Positions 13,585 to 24,700 of a stretch of DNA of 64,000 bases are shown here, one piece after another. The DNA lies in the NCBI GenBank assembly GCA_002914845.1, contig JXTC01000014.1, positions 293,523 to 357,522 of the forward strand, read 5' to 3'. Position numbers and translations under genes: made by a program. The first letter of the stretch is position 1, and every line of letters starts with the position of its first letter. Source of the stretch: Trema orientale. Taxonomy: Eukaryota; Streptophyta; Magnoliopsida; Rosales; Cannabaceae. The notes under the pieces were generated by a model, which was not told the DNA's origin, made no database searches, and was given only the letters and a program-made list of their open reading frames with translations.

Positions 13585-13756
13585 GGGGATGGCTACGGTA
13601 GGGGCGTCCCTACGTAGGGTCATGCCTTAATTATCGTTGGATGAGAATCTGTGAGGAATAACGGGAATCTGTAGAGAATCTATTTATATACAGATTCTCA
13701 TCCAACGGTGAATAGACAGGGCCCTACGTAGGGGCGCTCCTACTGTAGACGCGCCC
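13585..13756 (+). mobile_element. 172-bp hairpin MITE (family A), copy 1
   Basis: Begins GGGGATGGCTACGGTAGG and ends TACTGTAGACGCGCCC. The two ends are imperfect inverted repeats of about 35 bp that include the palindromic core CCTACGTAGGG, and the inner halves (CGTTGGATGAGAATCTG and its complement) also pair, so the whole element can fold into one hairpin. It is flanked by a perfect 9-bp direct repeat AAACTATAA (13576-13584 and 13757-13765). A 9-bp duplication suggests mobilisation by a Mutator-like transposase (inference). No coding capacity. Confidence 0.85.
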
Positions 13757-15289
13757 AAACTATAAAATATGTATACATTACAATATATATAATTATTTAT
13801 AAAACTAATTTATTTGGAGGATCTGGTTTAAAACCGAGCATTTTTTTAATATGCAAACCAAACCGAACCAAAAAAGAAAAGTCCTGAAGCAGTTGGAGCT
13901 GAAGCTTAGACTATATATCAACTATTTATATGGTGGTTGACTCGCTAGCCATAATAAGCTCAAGGCCACCGGTGACAGTAGTAACTATATATTAATATGA
14001 TATTTGGGCAATGTCACATGTATAATAATTTGATTAGATAGAATTTTGTGTGGAATACAATTGTTTGTCGATTAATTAAGTTTGACATTACTTGTCGGTA
14101 AAAACAGGTGAAGCATCCTGGTAATAACACGTTCACTTGTCGGCTAGTATGCTGTCTAGCTTTTGGCGGCGGTCCCTCTTTAGATTTGATTATAGCCGTC
14201 CAATGAATAGTTCTGATATAAGCTAAGCTAGGGAAATTTAGTTTACGATAATGGTGCTTACTGCTTGAAATGCAATTTTACCTACTCTTTTTCAATACAT
14301 ATATTTGTGTACTTATATCTCTATCTAAAGTCAAACACTTTTTTAACAGAGATTCATCATTCTTATTGAGATAGACTACACAACAATCCACTAAGCTAAG
14401 TTTGTATTAATATTTAAACACTAACATATATGTATCCTACCATTTTAAGGTCTTCTTTTATGTATAACATATTTCAAAGTTTGAGTTTTCAAATATAGCA
14501 ACTAATTGAAAAATTTACAAATCTAGCAGTTTTCAATCCTAAATATCCAAATAAATACCCTTAAAGTTTTATTGAAATAAATAAACAAATGAAAAGTTAA
14601 AACATTGATTTTCTCCTCATTTTTATTTCCAACCAAAGAGGAGATAGAAAACATAATACAAATTAACCAAAAAGCAACAATTAAGCAAAGTGAATTGGAA
14701 ATAAAAAAATAGAAAATCAACCTCCAAATCTACAGTTGGCAAATCAGTGACATCGACGTAGCTCAAATCATATTGTTGAGCAGCAAGATGAGGGTACCGA
14801 CGATGATGATTCCAAAAGAATGCTCAAGGAACTTATATCACTAGCGGCGGAGGTCATCATTATCGCCATTGCGTCGTCCAACTTTGTGGACAGAGAATTT
14901 ACAGCCAAATTAGGTATTCCGAGCTTATCATTGCAATCATTGATGGTGTCCGTATAAGAATCTCGTCGTAGCTATTTGGAGCCAACAATTTTCTCTTTCA
15001 TGGCCATGCCAGTCGAGCTTGAAGTCAATCATTGCAACTCTTGCATTTTGTTTAAACTCTCACATTTCTATCTCTCATTTCTCTTTCTAAATCTCTCTCT
15101 CTCTCTCCCCTTCTTTGCCTTTTGCAGAATTTCGTGAGAGAGCAACTGATAAAGTGGGAGATACAAGAGGTATTTTGAGAAAGGAAGTAAAGAAGGCGAG
15201 CTGCGGGTAATTTAATAGGCATGTAAGGTTTGTTTTTCCTTTTCTTTTTTTGAATAAAATTTAATTAATAATAGCTATACGAAAGGGGT

Positions 15290-16040
15290 GTGGTTGGCTA
15301 TTATTGTTAAAAAAAATAATCAACTAGTTTCAATTCTAGGTATTGGGAAGATAGTAAATTGATTTCTAAGTTCAATAATCAACTAGTTTATATTAAACTA
15401 GTTTAAGGAAAAAAAAAAACAGAAAAAGAAAAAGATATTTAATGGAGATAATCAACTTTTTTTTTATAATAAAAAAAAGATTATAGGGTTAAAAGGTAGA
15501 GTACCCCTATAACCTTGGATGGCGGACCCACCTGCATCGATTAATAGATTCTTCTCGAAGTGGATTGCCAATAAACCTCCGACTACTGTGGTGGTAGCAA
15601 CTCGAATACAAGACCTCTTTGTCGAGGGAACGAGTGCCTGACCACACTGCCTGTTAGCATGATGGTATAAAGGTAATCAACTAGTTTCATTTTTAAGAGT
15701 AAAGAAAATAGTTAACTAGTTTCAATCTTACGTAGAAGGAAAATAGCCAACTAGTAAAAATAAATGTAATTTTCAACCAGCTTATAATTAATTATAAACT
15801 AGAGGATAATCAACGCCTAAAGAGAAAATAGTCAACTAGTAAATAAGTGTAATTCTCAACCAGTTTATAATTATAATCTAGTTGATAATCAACTAGTAGA
15901 TAACTGTAATTGAAAACCAAGTTAATAATCAACTAGTTTGGGAGGGAAATAGTTAACTAGTTGATAAGTTTAATTTTCAACAAATTTATAGCGATAAACT
16001 AGTTGATAACCAAATGGGAAAGGAAAATAGTCAACTGGCA
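15290..16040. repeat. Degenerate ACTAGT-rich minisatellite zone, unit A
   Basis: Many irregular copies of a motif close to agttgataatcaactagt, alternating with aaaatagtcaactag and ttttcaaccagtttataatt. ACTAGT and AACTAGTT are themselves palindromic. The counterpart in unit B is at about 22760-24010. The zone is interrupted by the SINE-like insertion at 15458-15671. Confidence 0.6.
15458..15671 (-). mobile_element. SINE-like insertion in unit A
   Basis: About 214 bp lie between two copies of an 11-base sequence, gataatcaact (15447-15457) and ggtaatcaact (15672-15682, two mismatches at the start). Unit B has the uninterrupted site, so this is an insertion after or during duplication. A T-run at the left edge followed by more complex sequence fits a minus-strand retroposon with an A-tail, and gcaactcgaatacaagacc, read in reverse, contains a loose TTCGA box B-like core. 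The tRNA ancestry is tentative. Confidence 0.5.
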
Positions 16041-16379
16041 TGATTTAGGAAGGGATATATTTGAAAATTTATTATAAAAACTTTTATAATTGTAAATCTG
16101 TTTTTGTGTGTGCTAATAGTAAAATGTGATATTACCCATCACACTTTACGATCCTAATTTTTTCTAAGATAAAATGCCTCATTGTCATTTCAAAAAAAAA
16201 AAAAAAAAAAAAGTCTCATTGTCATGAGATTGAGTGCATTGTCATGAGATTGAGTGCATTATATAAAGCCAGACTTTATAATTGGACGCAACTAGATGAA
16301 ATAAATTATATCCTAATTATTTAGGGAAGGATGCTAGCTACCGAATCTGCTCTAATTTTTAATTAATTTCGTTAAATAA

Positions 16380-16698
16380 AAGATAAATTATAAAAAAAAC
16401 CACAAAATTTGGGTTTTTTAAAATTTAAACTTTAAAGTTTTAACTCTATAAAATAATATCCTGAGATTAAGAATTTCTGAAAAATAATACATGAGTTGAC
16501 TTTTTGAATAATTTTAACCGATAAAAGACAATAATATTCTTAAAATTAAGTAGAATAGTGAGGACTAACGTAATTTTAATGGATGATATTGTTATTTTTT
16601 CGTTATTAAAATTGGTCAAAATACCCGAATTTCAAGATTTTTTTTTTTAAATTCACCCTCAAATATTTCAAGATTTTTTTTTTCTCAATTCACCCTGA

Positions 16699-16730
<32 letters not shown>

Positions 16731-16860
16731 CCTATGGTGGTGATTAATTTAGTGGTTGGCCAAAAAAATTTAATGCTATTTATTACCATCAAAAAAATTT
16801 AATGTTATCACTATTTTTTCAGTATCCATTCATGGTCACAAAAAAATTATAACCATTGAT
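16380..16860. mobile_element. Insertion upstream of gene 3 absent from unit B, with (AT)n
   Basis: Between gttaaataaaa and the sequence ccagaatttaacgtgagac, unit A holds about 480 bp that unit B lacks at its matching site near 24480. It includes repeated caattcaccct blocks, a run of about 14 AT dinucleotides (16703-16730), and sequence similar in reverse to 26555-26795 in the gene 4 intron. It may be a non-autonomous DNA element; the ends and target duplication are not clear. Confidence 0.4.
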
Positions 16861-17075
16861 ATATATATGCCAGAATTTAACGTGAGACTCATAACGGATC
16901 CCTAGCAGATTCACTTTCTTATTATTCTATGGTCATGCAACCCACGCATGAATTTTTTTATTTACAAAAAAATACACACTTAATGCTTTACATCTATCAA
17001 ATAATTAAAATCAGTTTATATCAAATAACATTTCTGGTTCCACTACCCACTGCTATAACTAATTAAACATACACG

Positions 17076-20000
17076 ATGGCCGACGAAGCCGAAGCTCCGA
17101 TGCTAGTCAACGCCGTCGACGGTGCCGTTGACTACAAAGGCCGTCCGGCTTCGAGATCAGACTCCGGTGGTTGGAGGTCAGCTGGTTTTATCATAGGTGA
17201 AGACGAAAATTTAAATTAAGAAAAAACGAAAAAAAAAAAAAAAGCAATTTATGATGTCATCAATGGAGGTACGCGAAAATTTAAGTTCCGATTGAATTGA
17301 AATGTCCGTACAGGTGTGGAGGTTGCAGAGAGGTTCGCCTACTATGGGATTGGGTCAAACCTCGTAAGCTATCTGAGTGGGCCGCTCGGGCAGTCGACGG
17401 CGGCCGCCGCGGCCAACGTCAATGCTTGGAGCGGAACGGCGTCGTTGCTGCCTCTGTTGGGAGCTTTCGTGGCGGATTCTTTTCTCGGGCGCTACCGCAC
17501 CATTGTTGTCGCTTCTTTGCTTTACATTTTGGTATGTTGTTCTGATTTAGAAAATATTGAAAAATATTGCTTTGTCGAGTTTCCAAGAGTAATATTAGTC
17601 GCTCCACTGAATTTTTTTCTGAAGAAAAATATAAAGAAGAAATTTAATTAAAGCTTTCTGATTTTGACTAGTATGGTAGTTTCTTTAGTCAAATATGTTC
17701 CTGGGCTCTCAGGTAACTTGAAAGTGTATTATTTTACTAGAGAATTTAATTAAAAGAAATACTATGGGCACCTGCCCAACAACACATACGATGTAATTTA
17801 TCAGATTTAATTTTATTACTAGTCGATTACTGGTTTCAGTCTTACGTAAAATGTAATAATAATTAGATAGTATTAGGCTAATATATTATATGGTGTTGAG
17901 CACCATACTTCTTTAGCGTTGTTATTTTTTAATTAGCTTGACCTCTAGCTAGTTTTTATTTTAAACAAATTAGATAGTATTGAATAGAAAAAAGTCTTAC
18001 AACTTTGTTTACAATGTCAATGTCAGAAACCCAATCAGGGACTGATTCAAGCGAGATAGAACAACCCATCTCTAGAAGAGCCTTCTTGGCTAAAGAACGA
18101 GAAACATTACTACAGGACCTGGAAGAATACGACAGTAAATGCACAAAATTCTCTCCCAACATCCCTTGAATATCATCAGCAATTAAACCATCCTCTGCTA
18201 TAGAAACAGAAACACCACTGACCAAATTTACCACAAGCTGACAATCAGTTTCAATGAAACAAGGAAAACGACCAGCTTCTTAATTACATTAAAGATGGGC
18301 TAAAAATTATTTTTTTTTTTCAAAAAACAAAAATGGGAAAAAGAGGGGGAAAAAAAAAGTTACTTTAGAAACCAAGCACTTTAAACCATGACGCTCAAGA
18401 AAAGGAGTCGCTCAAAAAAAAAAAAAAAAATGTAAAAAAAAATGTAAAAAAAAATGTTACAAATCATTTCTTATATGCTTGCTTGCTCAGCCATTATTTA
18501 TTTATTTTCCAAGAATTGTTTTACCTGGGTCCAATGTAGACTTGCCGTTTGTTAACACATTTCGCAAGTAGTTAATTTTGATCATCTACGAAAGAAAGGT
18601 TTTTAAATTGTTGACATTTTTACATCAAAAATATGTAATGAAAGACACAACTTAAATTTGTATGCTATTTTTCTTTCATTTGGAACAAACTATTGAGAAG
18701 TGCTACTAATTATTCGTTTGCAAAATTGGACTGCTACTAATCCAACGACATCATTTCTTAATTTGGTTGACGACAGGGACTTGGTTTGTTGACTCTGTCC
18801 GCTGTTCTGCCTTCTCTTGTTGGTTCCCACTGCGAAACCAACAACATTACGGCCTGTTCTCCTGCTCAGGCTCAAGTAATATTGTTCTTCTTTTCTTTAT
18901 ATCTAGTGGCAGTTGGGCAAGGTGGACACAAGCCATGCACTCAAGCTTTTGGAGCCGATCAGTTTGATGGTGAAGATCCAGACGAGTGCAAGGCGAAAAG
19001 CTCATTCTTCAATTGGTGGTTTTTTGGTGTGTGTGCAGGTGCTACTGTAACAACGTTGATCTTAAGCTACATACAAGATAATCTAAGTTGGGCCCTTGGA
19101 TTTGGGATTCCTTGCGTCGCAATGGCCATTGCATTAGTTGTTTTCTTGCTTGGAACTACAACTTACAGGTATAGCATTAAACAAAATGAAAAAGGTCCCT
19201 TTGTTAGGATCACTAGTGTGTTTGTTGCAGCATTTAGGAACTGGCGACAAACTCCCTCGAATATGGCCACTGATGAGGAATCTCGTGGGTTCCTGCCTGA
19301 CCAAAGCTCTGAACAATTCAAGTAAGGGACTCGGCTTTCTGTATTTTCTTAAAAGTGTATAACCGGAAAAAAAAAAAAAAAAAGGACAAAAATTACATCA
19401 GGCTACCTTGCAGAATTTAAAAAAAGCCTGAAATGTCCTTTTTTTTTCCCCGTAATATCCTACACTTAGATTGATTAAAACGTTTGAAATAATGAAACAA
19501 AGGCTTCCAGGAAGTTGGCTTAATGGACTTATTTGCACTATATCAATATGTTCTTGAATATCATAAGCTTTTTCCATATAGCCAGAACAAGTGGACTTTT
19601 CTTAATTTGCTTTGATTTGATAAAATTTCAGTTGCAAACTCGAATCAAGCTCTTCTAATGTATTTTGGATTTTATACCCTTGCAGATTCCTTAACAAAGC
19701 CTTGCTTGCACCAGATCATTTGAAGGAAGATGATTCTGTTTGTAGCATAGCTGAGGTTGAAGAAGCAAAGGCTGTTCTTAGGCTTGTTCCAATATGGGGG
19801 ACATGCTTGGTATATGGTGTTGTCTATGCACAAGGCTCAACTTTCTTTACAAAGCAAGGGGCCACCATGGACAGAACGGTTGTCTCAGGCTTCAAAATTC
19901 CGCCTGCTTCACTTCAATGCTTTATCGGCCTTGCCATTATTATCATCATTCCTATCTACGACCGCATTTTTGTTCCAATTGCTCGTGTTTTCACCAGAAA

Positions 20001-20499
20001 TCCATCTGGCATCACAATGCTACAAAGAATAGGAGTTGGAATTTTCTTATCTGCTTTATCTATGGTAGTTGCCGCTTTAGTTGAGATGAAAAGGCTCAAA
20101 ACTGCTAGAGTATATGATCTAGTTGATAAGCCAAGTGCGACAGTCCCAATGAGTGTGTGGTGGTTGGTACCTCAGTATTTCATATTTGGATTAGCTGATG
20201 TTTTCACTCTGGTTGGCCTGCAAGAGTTTTTCTATGATCAAGTCCCTACAGAGTTGAGAAGTATCGGACTTGCACTTTATCTTAGCGTAATTGGAGTTGG
20301 GAGCTTCTTAAGCAGCTTTCTTATCTCTGTCATCGAGAAAGCAACTGGTGGAGATGATCACTATAGCTGGTTTTCTAACAACTTAAACCAAGGTCATCTT
20401 GATTACTTTTATTGGTTAATTGTTGGACTCAACGCAATAGGATTTGTTGCTTTCTTGCATTTTGCAAGATCTTACATTTATAATAGAAGTACAATATAA
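17076..20499 (+). CDS. NPF5.10-like: NRT1/PTR family (NPF5.10-like) transporter, gene 3
   Basis: Exons 17076-17196, 17314-17531, 18777-19321 and 19686-20499 join to 565 codons plus TAA. The start gives [10 protein letters not shown]. The ExxER motif (E43-R47), GGHKP...GADQFD (about 162-177) and an FFNWWFF version of the family's aromatic motif are present, and the exon sizes are identical to those of gene 1. Intron 2 is 1.25 kb and intron 3 is 364 bp. Its closest relative is gene 4, which shares long stretches of identical sequence, introns and flanks, so the pair arose by segmental duplication. The C-terminus ends YNRSTI and the protein has RNPSGITML, both marks of the gene 1/3/4 lineage. 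It is predicted to be a proton-coupled membrane transporter of unknown substrate. No defect is seen. Confidence 0.9.
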
Positions 20500-20835
20500 A
20501 GGATCTCTCCTACCCCTGTTTGTAATTAGTGAGAAACTTTAAAATGAAAAGGATGTTGTCTCCAAATATTGCATAGTAAATTTAAGTTTTTTAAGTTGCA
20601 AATTTAAAATTATTAGCAACTGTAAAAGTTTACTGCTAATCTGCAAGGACTGACTGGGACTTTTCAAGAATAATAGTTTCTGGAAAAAAAAAAATTATTT
20701 GTGAAGTAGAAATTGAATTAAAGATCTAAGAACTAACTCTAGATCAACATCTAATTTCCTCGGGTTCAAATATCCATTGAAAACCGTCACATTCCTTGCC
20801 ATGCTATACCACTCTCTTTGTCACCTTCTCTCCCT

Positions 20836-21339
20836 CTCTCCGGGTACAATGAAACAAAGTCCCCTGCTTTTCCAGTACCACCACAAACATTTCAAAAACA
20901 CTTTTTTTTTTTGGAAAAAAAAACGCAATTGAATTATGAACCAATTTTGTTGGCCTCAAAATGATGAAATTAGTGAATACCGTAAATGCAAGGCTGAGAG
21001 AGATGTGTGACTTCTGAAGGAGGAGCCATGACAGCTATATAGGCTTCGCCGGAATAAGAGCCCCAGTTCTTGAAAATGACTTCAAGAGAGAGAGAGAGAG
21101 AGAGAAACAGAGAACAGAAGCAAGGAATCAAATGATGACTTGAAAATATAGGAGGAGAAAAACAAGGCATTGTTTTTTTTTCAAAACAAATTTATTCATT
21201 TTAGAAAATTGAAAAAGAAAAATCAGAGTGAGAAAGAAAAAAGAGGGAATATCTGAGAGAGAAGGGAAGTGATTTTAGGGAGATTCATGGCTTGAGAAAG
21301 CAAAGCAAAAGCTTTAGATAACGGTGTTTAGATGTTTTA
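20836..21339. other. Unduplicated spacer between the two segmental units
   Basis: About 500 bp that do not belong to either duplicated unit. It holds a (GA)n microsatellite at about 21086-21105 and A/G-rich sequence. No gene is supported; the open frame around 20970-21170 on the minus strand is low-complexity. Confidence 0.45.
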
Positions 21340-21734
21340 TTAGCTAGTGAAATTTAGTTTACAATAATTGTGCTTAATGCTTGAAATGAATTTCACTTGG
21401 TCTTTTTCAATACACTTATACTTGTGACTCATGTCTCTATCCAAAGTCAAACACTTTTTCGAACGAATAAAAAAGTTAAACACTTCTATGAATAGAGACT
21501 CATAATTCCCATTGAGATATACCACACAACAATCTACTAAACTAAGCTTGCACTAACTTAATACTTAAACGCAAAAGATACTTATCCTGCTAATTTAAGG
21601 GGTTCTTTTAAGTATAATATTTTCAAAGTTTAAGTTTTCAAATATAGCAGCTAATTGAAAACTTTACAAACCTAACAATTTTTAATGCAAAATGTCCATA
21701 TAAATACCCATGAAGTTTTATTGAAATAAATAAA

Positions 21735-22094
21735 GAGATAATATCATTTTTATACCTTGTATTTTGACACTTTATACAAATTATACCTTGTGTCTTAGTT
21801 ATTATTAATATTGACCTTTAGATTTGAAATCTGTTACAAATTTATACCATGACACTAATTTAGAGTAATTAATTTACCAAGATGCTGTTTAAAAAATTGA
21901 AAATAAACTATATAAAAACTGATCCGAGGATAAATTTATTAAATCATCTTGGTAAACTAATTGCTCTAAATCAATATCAGTGTATAAATTTATAACAAAT
22001 ATTAAATCTAAAGATCAATATTGATAATAACCAAAATACAAGATACAAACTGAACAAAGTGTCAAACTACAAGATATAAAAATGATATTATTTC
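21735..22094. mobile_element. 360-bp long-hairpin MITE (family C) in unit B
   Basis: Terminal inverted repeats extend about 150 bp: the left end gagataatatcattttta pairs with the right end taaaaatgatattatttc, and inner blocks such as tttaccaagatg and catcttggtaaa also pair. The flanks are a perfect 9-bp direct repeat ATAAATAAA (21726-21734 and 22095-22103). Unit A has the single uninterrupted copy (gaaataaataaacaaatg, near 14573), which is the empty site. The TSD length suggests a Mutator-type element. Confidence 0.85.
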
Positions 22095-22759
22095 ATAAAT
22101 AAACTAAAAAAAATTAAAATATTGATTTTCTCCTCATTTTTCTTTCCGACCAAAGAAGAGATAGAAAACACATTACAAATTAAATTGGAAATAAAAAGAA
22201 ACAGAAAATCAACCTCCAAATCAACAATTGGCAAACCAACGAAGTCGATGTGGCTCAATTTATATTGCTTAAGCAGTAAGATGAAGGCACCAGCGATGAC
22301 GATTCCAAAAGAATGCTTGGGGAACTTATATCACTAGCGGTGGGAGTCAACATCATTGTTGTTGCGTTGTCCAACTTTGTGCAGAATTCATAGCCAAACG
22401 AGATATTCCAAGCTCATCATTTAATGGTGTCGGTACAAGAATCTCGCCGTAGCTTTTTAGGGTCAATAATTTTCTCTCTTGGCCATGCCAGTCGAGCTTG
22501 AAGTCAATCACTATGACTCCTGCATGTTGTTTAAACTCCCGCATTTCTATCTCTCATTCCCTCTCTAAATCTCTCTATCTTTGCCTTTTGTAGAATTTCC
22601 TGAGAGAGAAAGTGAGAAAGTGGGAGATCCAAGAGGTATGTTGAGAAAAGAAGTAAGGAAGGCGAGCTTGTAATTTAATACAGGTAAGATTTCTCTTTCC
22701 TTTTTTTTTTTTTTTGAATACAACTTTATTAATAATAACTAAACTACTACTGTTAAAAA

Positions 22760-24010
22760 AAAAGATAATCAACTAGTTTCAATGCTAAGTATAGGGAAGA
22801 TAGTTAACTGATTTTTAAGTGTAATTATCAACTAGTTTATATTAAACTAGCATAAGAAAAAAAGAAAAAATTTAATGAAGATAATCAACTAGTTTCATTT
22901 CTAATAGTAAAGAAAATAATTAACTAGTTTAAATCCTATATGGAAGGAAAATAGTCAACTAGTAAATATATATAATTTTCAACTAGTTTATAATTATAAT
23001 CTTAGGCCACGTTTTGGTTCATTGGAATGGTTCTTGGAATGGAAAGGCCATTCCAGTAAAAGGCTCATTCCAGTGTTTGGTTTGAAATTTAAGATAAGGA
23101 ATTCTAATTCTTTTGTAATTAGAATTCTATTATCATTTAGTATATTTGAGATTATACTAATTTTCCTAACGAATCAAGTTTCTATTCTTTATTGATGTGT
23201 GAAAAAGTGAAATTACATTTTTTTTCCCCCTAAAACTTTGCCTTCTCACGTCCTCACTCACCATCAGCTTACTTTTTATTAATACATGCATATATATATA
23301 TAGGTATTAATAATATTTATCCAACTTATTTAAAAAATAATAATAATAGTTACCCAACTATCACTTTTTTTTATTTATTTAAGAGTTAAATAAACATATT
23401 TAACATAGTATAATTTTTGTCTATTTTGATTTTAATAATATGAATTAATTTTTTAATATTATTAAATAATTGAAAATAAATTATAATTTTTTACCAAATA
23501 AAATTATATATTGGTAAATATAAATGTACACATAGTTGATAAAAAAATGTACAAAATTTTAGAAACATGGGTATTTTAATCAATATACCACTGTTTCATT
23601 CTATTCCAATGTCTAACCAAACAAAGTAATTCTTATTCCTACACTGATTCTTATTTTGAACTAAACAATGAAATATCATTCTTAATCCTATTCTGATTCC
23701 ATTCCATTATGATTTCCATTATGATTCTAATTTCATTCTGCGAACCAAGTACAACCTAAATGATAATCAACTAGTCTAACAGAACAATAATCAATTAGTG
23801 AATAAGTATAATTCTTAACCAGTTTATAATAAGAAACTAGTTGATAATCAACTAGTCTAAAAGAAAAATAGTCAGTTAGTAGATAATTGTAATTTTCAAC
23901 CAAGTTGATAATCAACTAGTTTAAAAGGGAAATAGTCAACTAGTTGATAAGTTTAATTCTCAACAAGTAATCATAAACTAGTTGATAATCAAATGGTAAG
24001 AAAAATAGTC
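22760..24010. repeat. Degenerate ACTAGT-rich minisatellite zone, unit B
   Basis: Counterpart of 15290-16040, with the same irregular copies of gataatcaactagt and ttttcaactagtttataatt. It is split by a 752-bp insertion at 23005-23756. The short open frame on the minus strand at 23733-23915 is simply a translation of this repeat. Confidence 0.6.
23005..23756. mobile_element. ~750-bp TIR element in unit B
   Basis: Begins GGCCACGTTTTGGTTC and ends gcgaaccaagtacaacc; the ends are imperfect inverted repeats with the shared core TTGGTTC. It is absent from the corresponding place in unit A. The flanks are TTA on the left and TAA on the right, which would suit a PIF/Harbinger-type TWA target only with one mutation. 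No transposase frame is visible, so it is a non-autonomous element. Confidence 0.55.
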
Positions 24011-24189
24011 AATTGGTATGATTTGGGAAAAGAGCATATTTGAAAATTTATTATAAAAATAGCTATAATTGTAAATTTGTTTTAGTAGGTGCTAATATTA
24101 AAATGTGATGTTACTCGTCACAATTTATCCTAATTTTTTCCCAAGATAAAATGTCTCACTATCTTAGTGCATTGTATAAAGTCAGACTT

Positions 24190-24363
24190 TTTGATAATAA
24201 AAAGGGCGGATGAGATCCCGGTGACGGATCACTTCCCAGAGCCACCCTTATTCGGTTGGGCTCCCAGGGGCGACGTAGGGGCTCGAACTCATGATCTCAC
24301 TCTCCCTAAGTGAGAGAAGCTTTAAGTTCAAACTCTTTGTCACTTCGACCACTCTCTTGAGAG
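24190..24363 (-). mobile_element. tRNA-derived SINE-like insertion with 17-bp TSD
   Basis: Flanked by a perfect 17-bp direct repeat, tgtataaagtcagactt (24173-24189 and 24364-24380). Unit A has a single, slightly diverged copy (near 16261), the empty site. On the minus strand the element reads from a GTGGTCGAAGTGAC head through a good RNA polymerase III box B (GAGTTCGAGCCCC) to an A/T-rich tail. Length 174 bp, TSD length and tail all fit a plant SINE mobilised by a LINE. The family is not recognised. Confidence 0.75.
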
Positions 24364-24700
24364 TGTATAAAGTCAGACTTCTTCATAATTGGACGCAACT
24401 ACATGATGAAAGATGCCCGCTACCGACCGAACTATTATTGTCCGCCTCTAATTTTTAATTGATTATTATTTCATTAAATAAAGTATTTATATGTCAAATT
24501 TTAATGTGAGACTCATAATGGATCATCCCCACCTGATTCACATTCTTATTATTCTATTGTCACGCAACCAACGAATGATTCTTTTTATTATAAAACATAC
24601 ACACGCTTTAATGCTTTACACCTATCAAATAATTCAAACCAGTCTATCAAATAACATTTCTGGTTCCACTCCCACTGCTGTAACTAATTAAACACACACG

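Larger units (their letters stand above)
11404..14224. other. Intergenic region between genes 2 and 3
   Basis: No supported gene. It includes the divergent upstream region of gene 2, a truncated 9-bp-TSD hairpin element (11758-11858) and one complete 172-bp MITE (13585-13756), both listed separately. The rest is AT-rich sequence with poly-A and poly-T runs. The short open frames at 12143-12827 have no recognisable motif. Confidence 0.5.
14225..20835 (+). repeat. Segmental duplication unit A (contains gene 3)
   Basis: This 6.6-kb stretch is repeated in the same orientation at 21340-29045. Homology begins near 14225 (tttagtttacgataatggtg) against 21354 (tttagtttacaataattgtg). It runs through an ACTAGT-rich repeat zone, the gene 3 promoter and all exons and introns, and ends at about 20835 in the shared sequence around cgtcacattccttgccatgc. 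The units differ by insertions specific to one or the other. Boundaries were set by eye. Confidence 0.75.

Noticed and set aside
17757..17915. Possible further hairpin element in gene 3 intron 2
   Set aside because: The ends (atactatgggcacc and ggtgttgagcaccatac) resemble family B only loosely, and no target duplication was found.
19134..19316. Minus-strand frame inside gene 3 exon 3 (and its twin at 27490-27672)
   Set aside because: Antisense shadow of a conserved exon; the similarity of the two frames only reflects the gene duplication.
23733..23915. 60-codon minus-strand frame
   Set aside because: Translation of the ACTAGT-type minisatellite and the end of a TIR element; repetitive tyrosine- and leucine-rich peptide.
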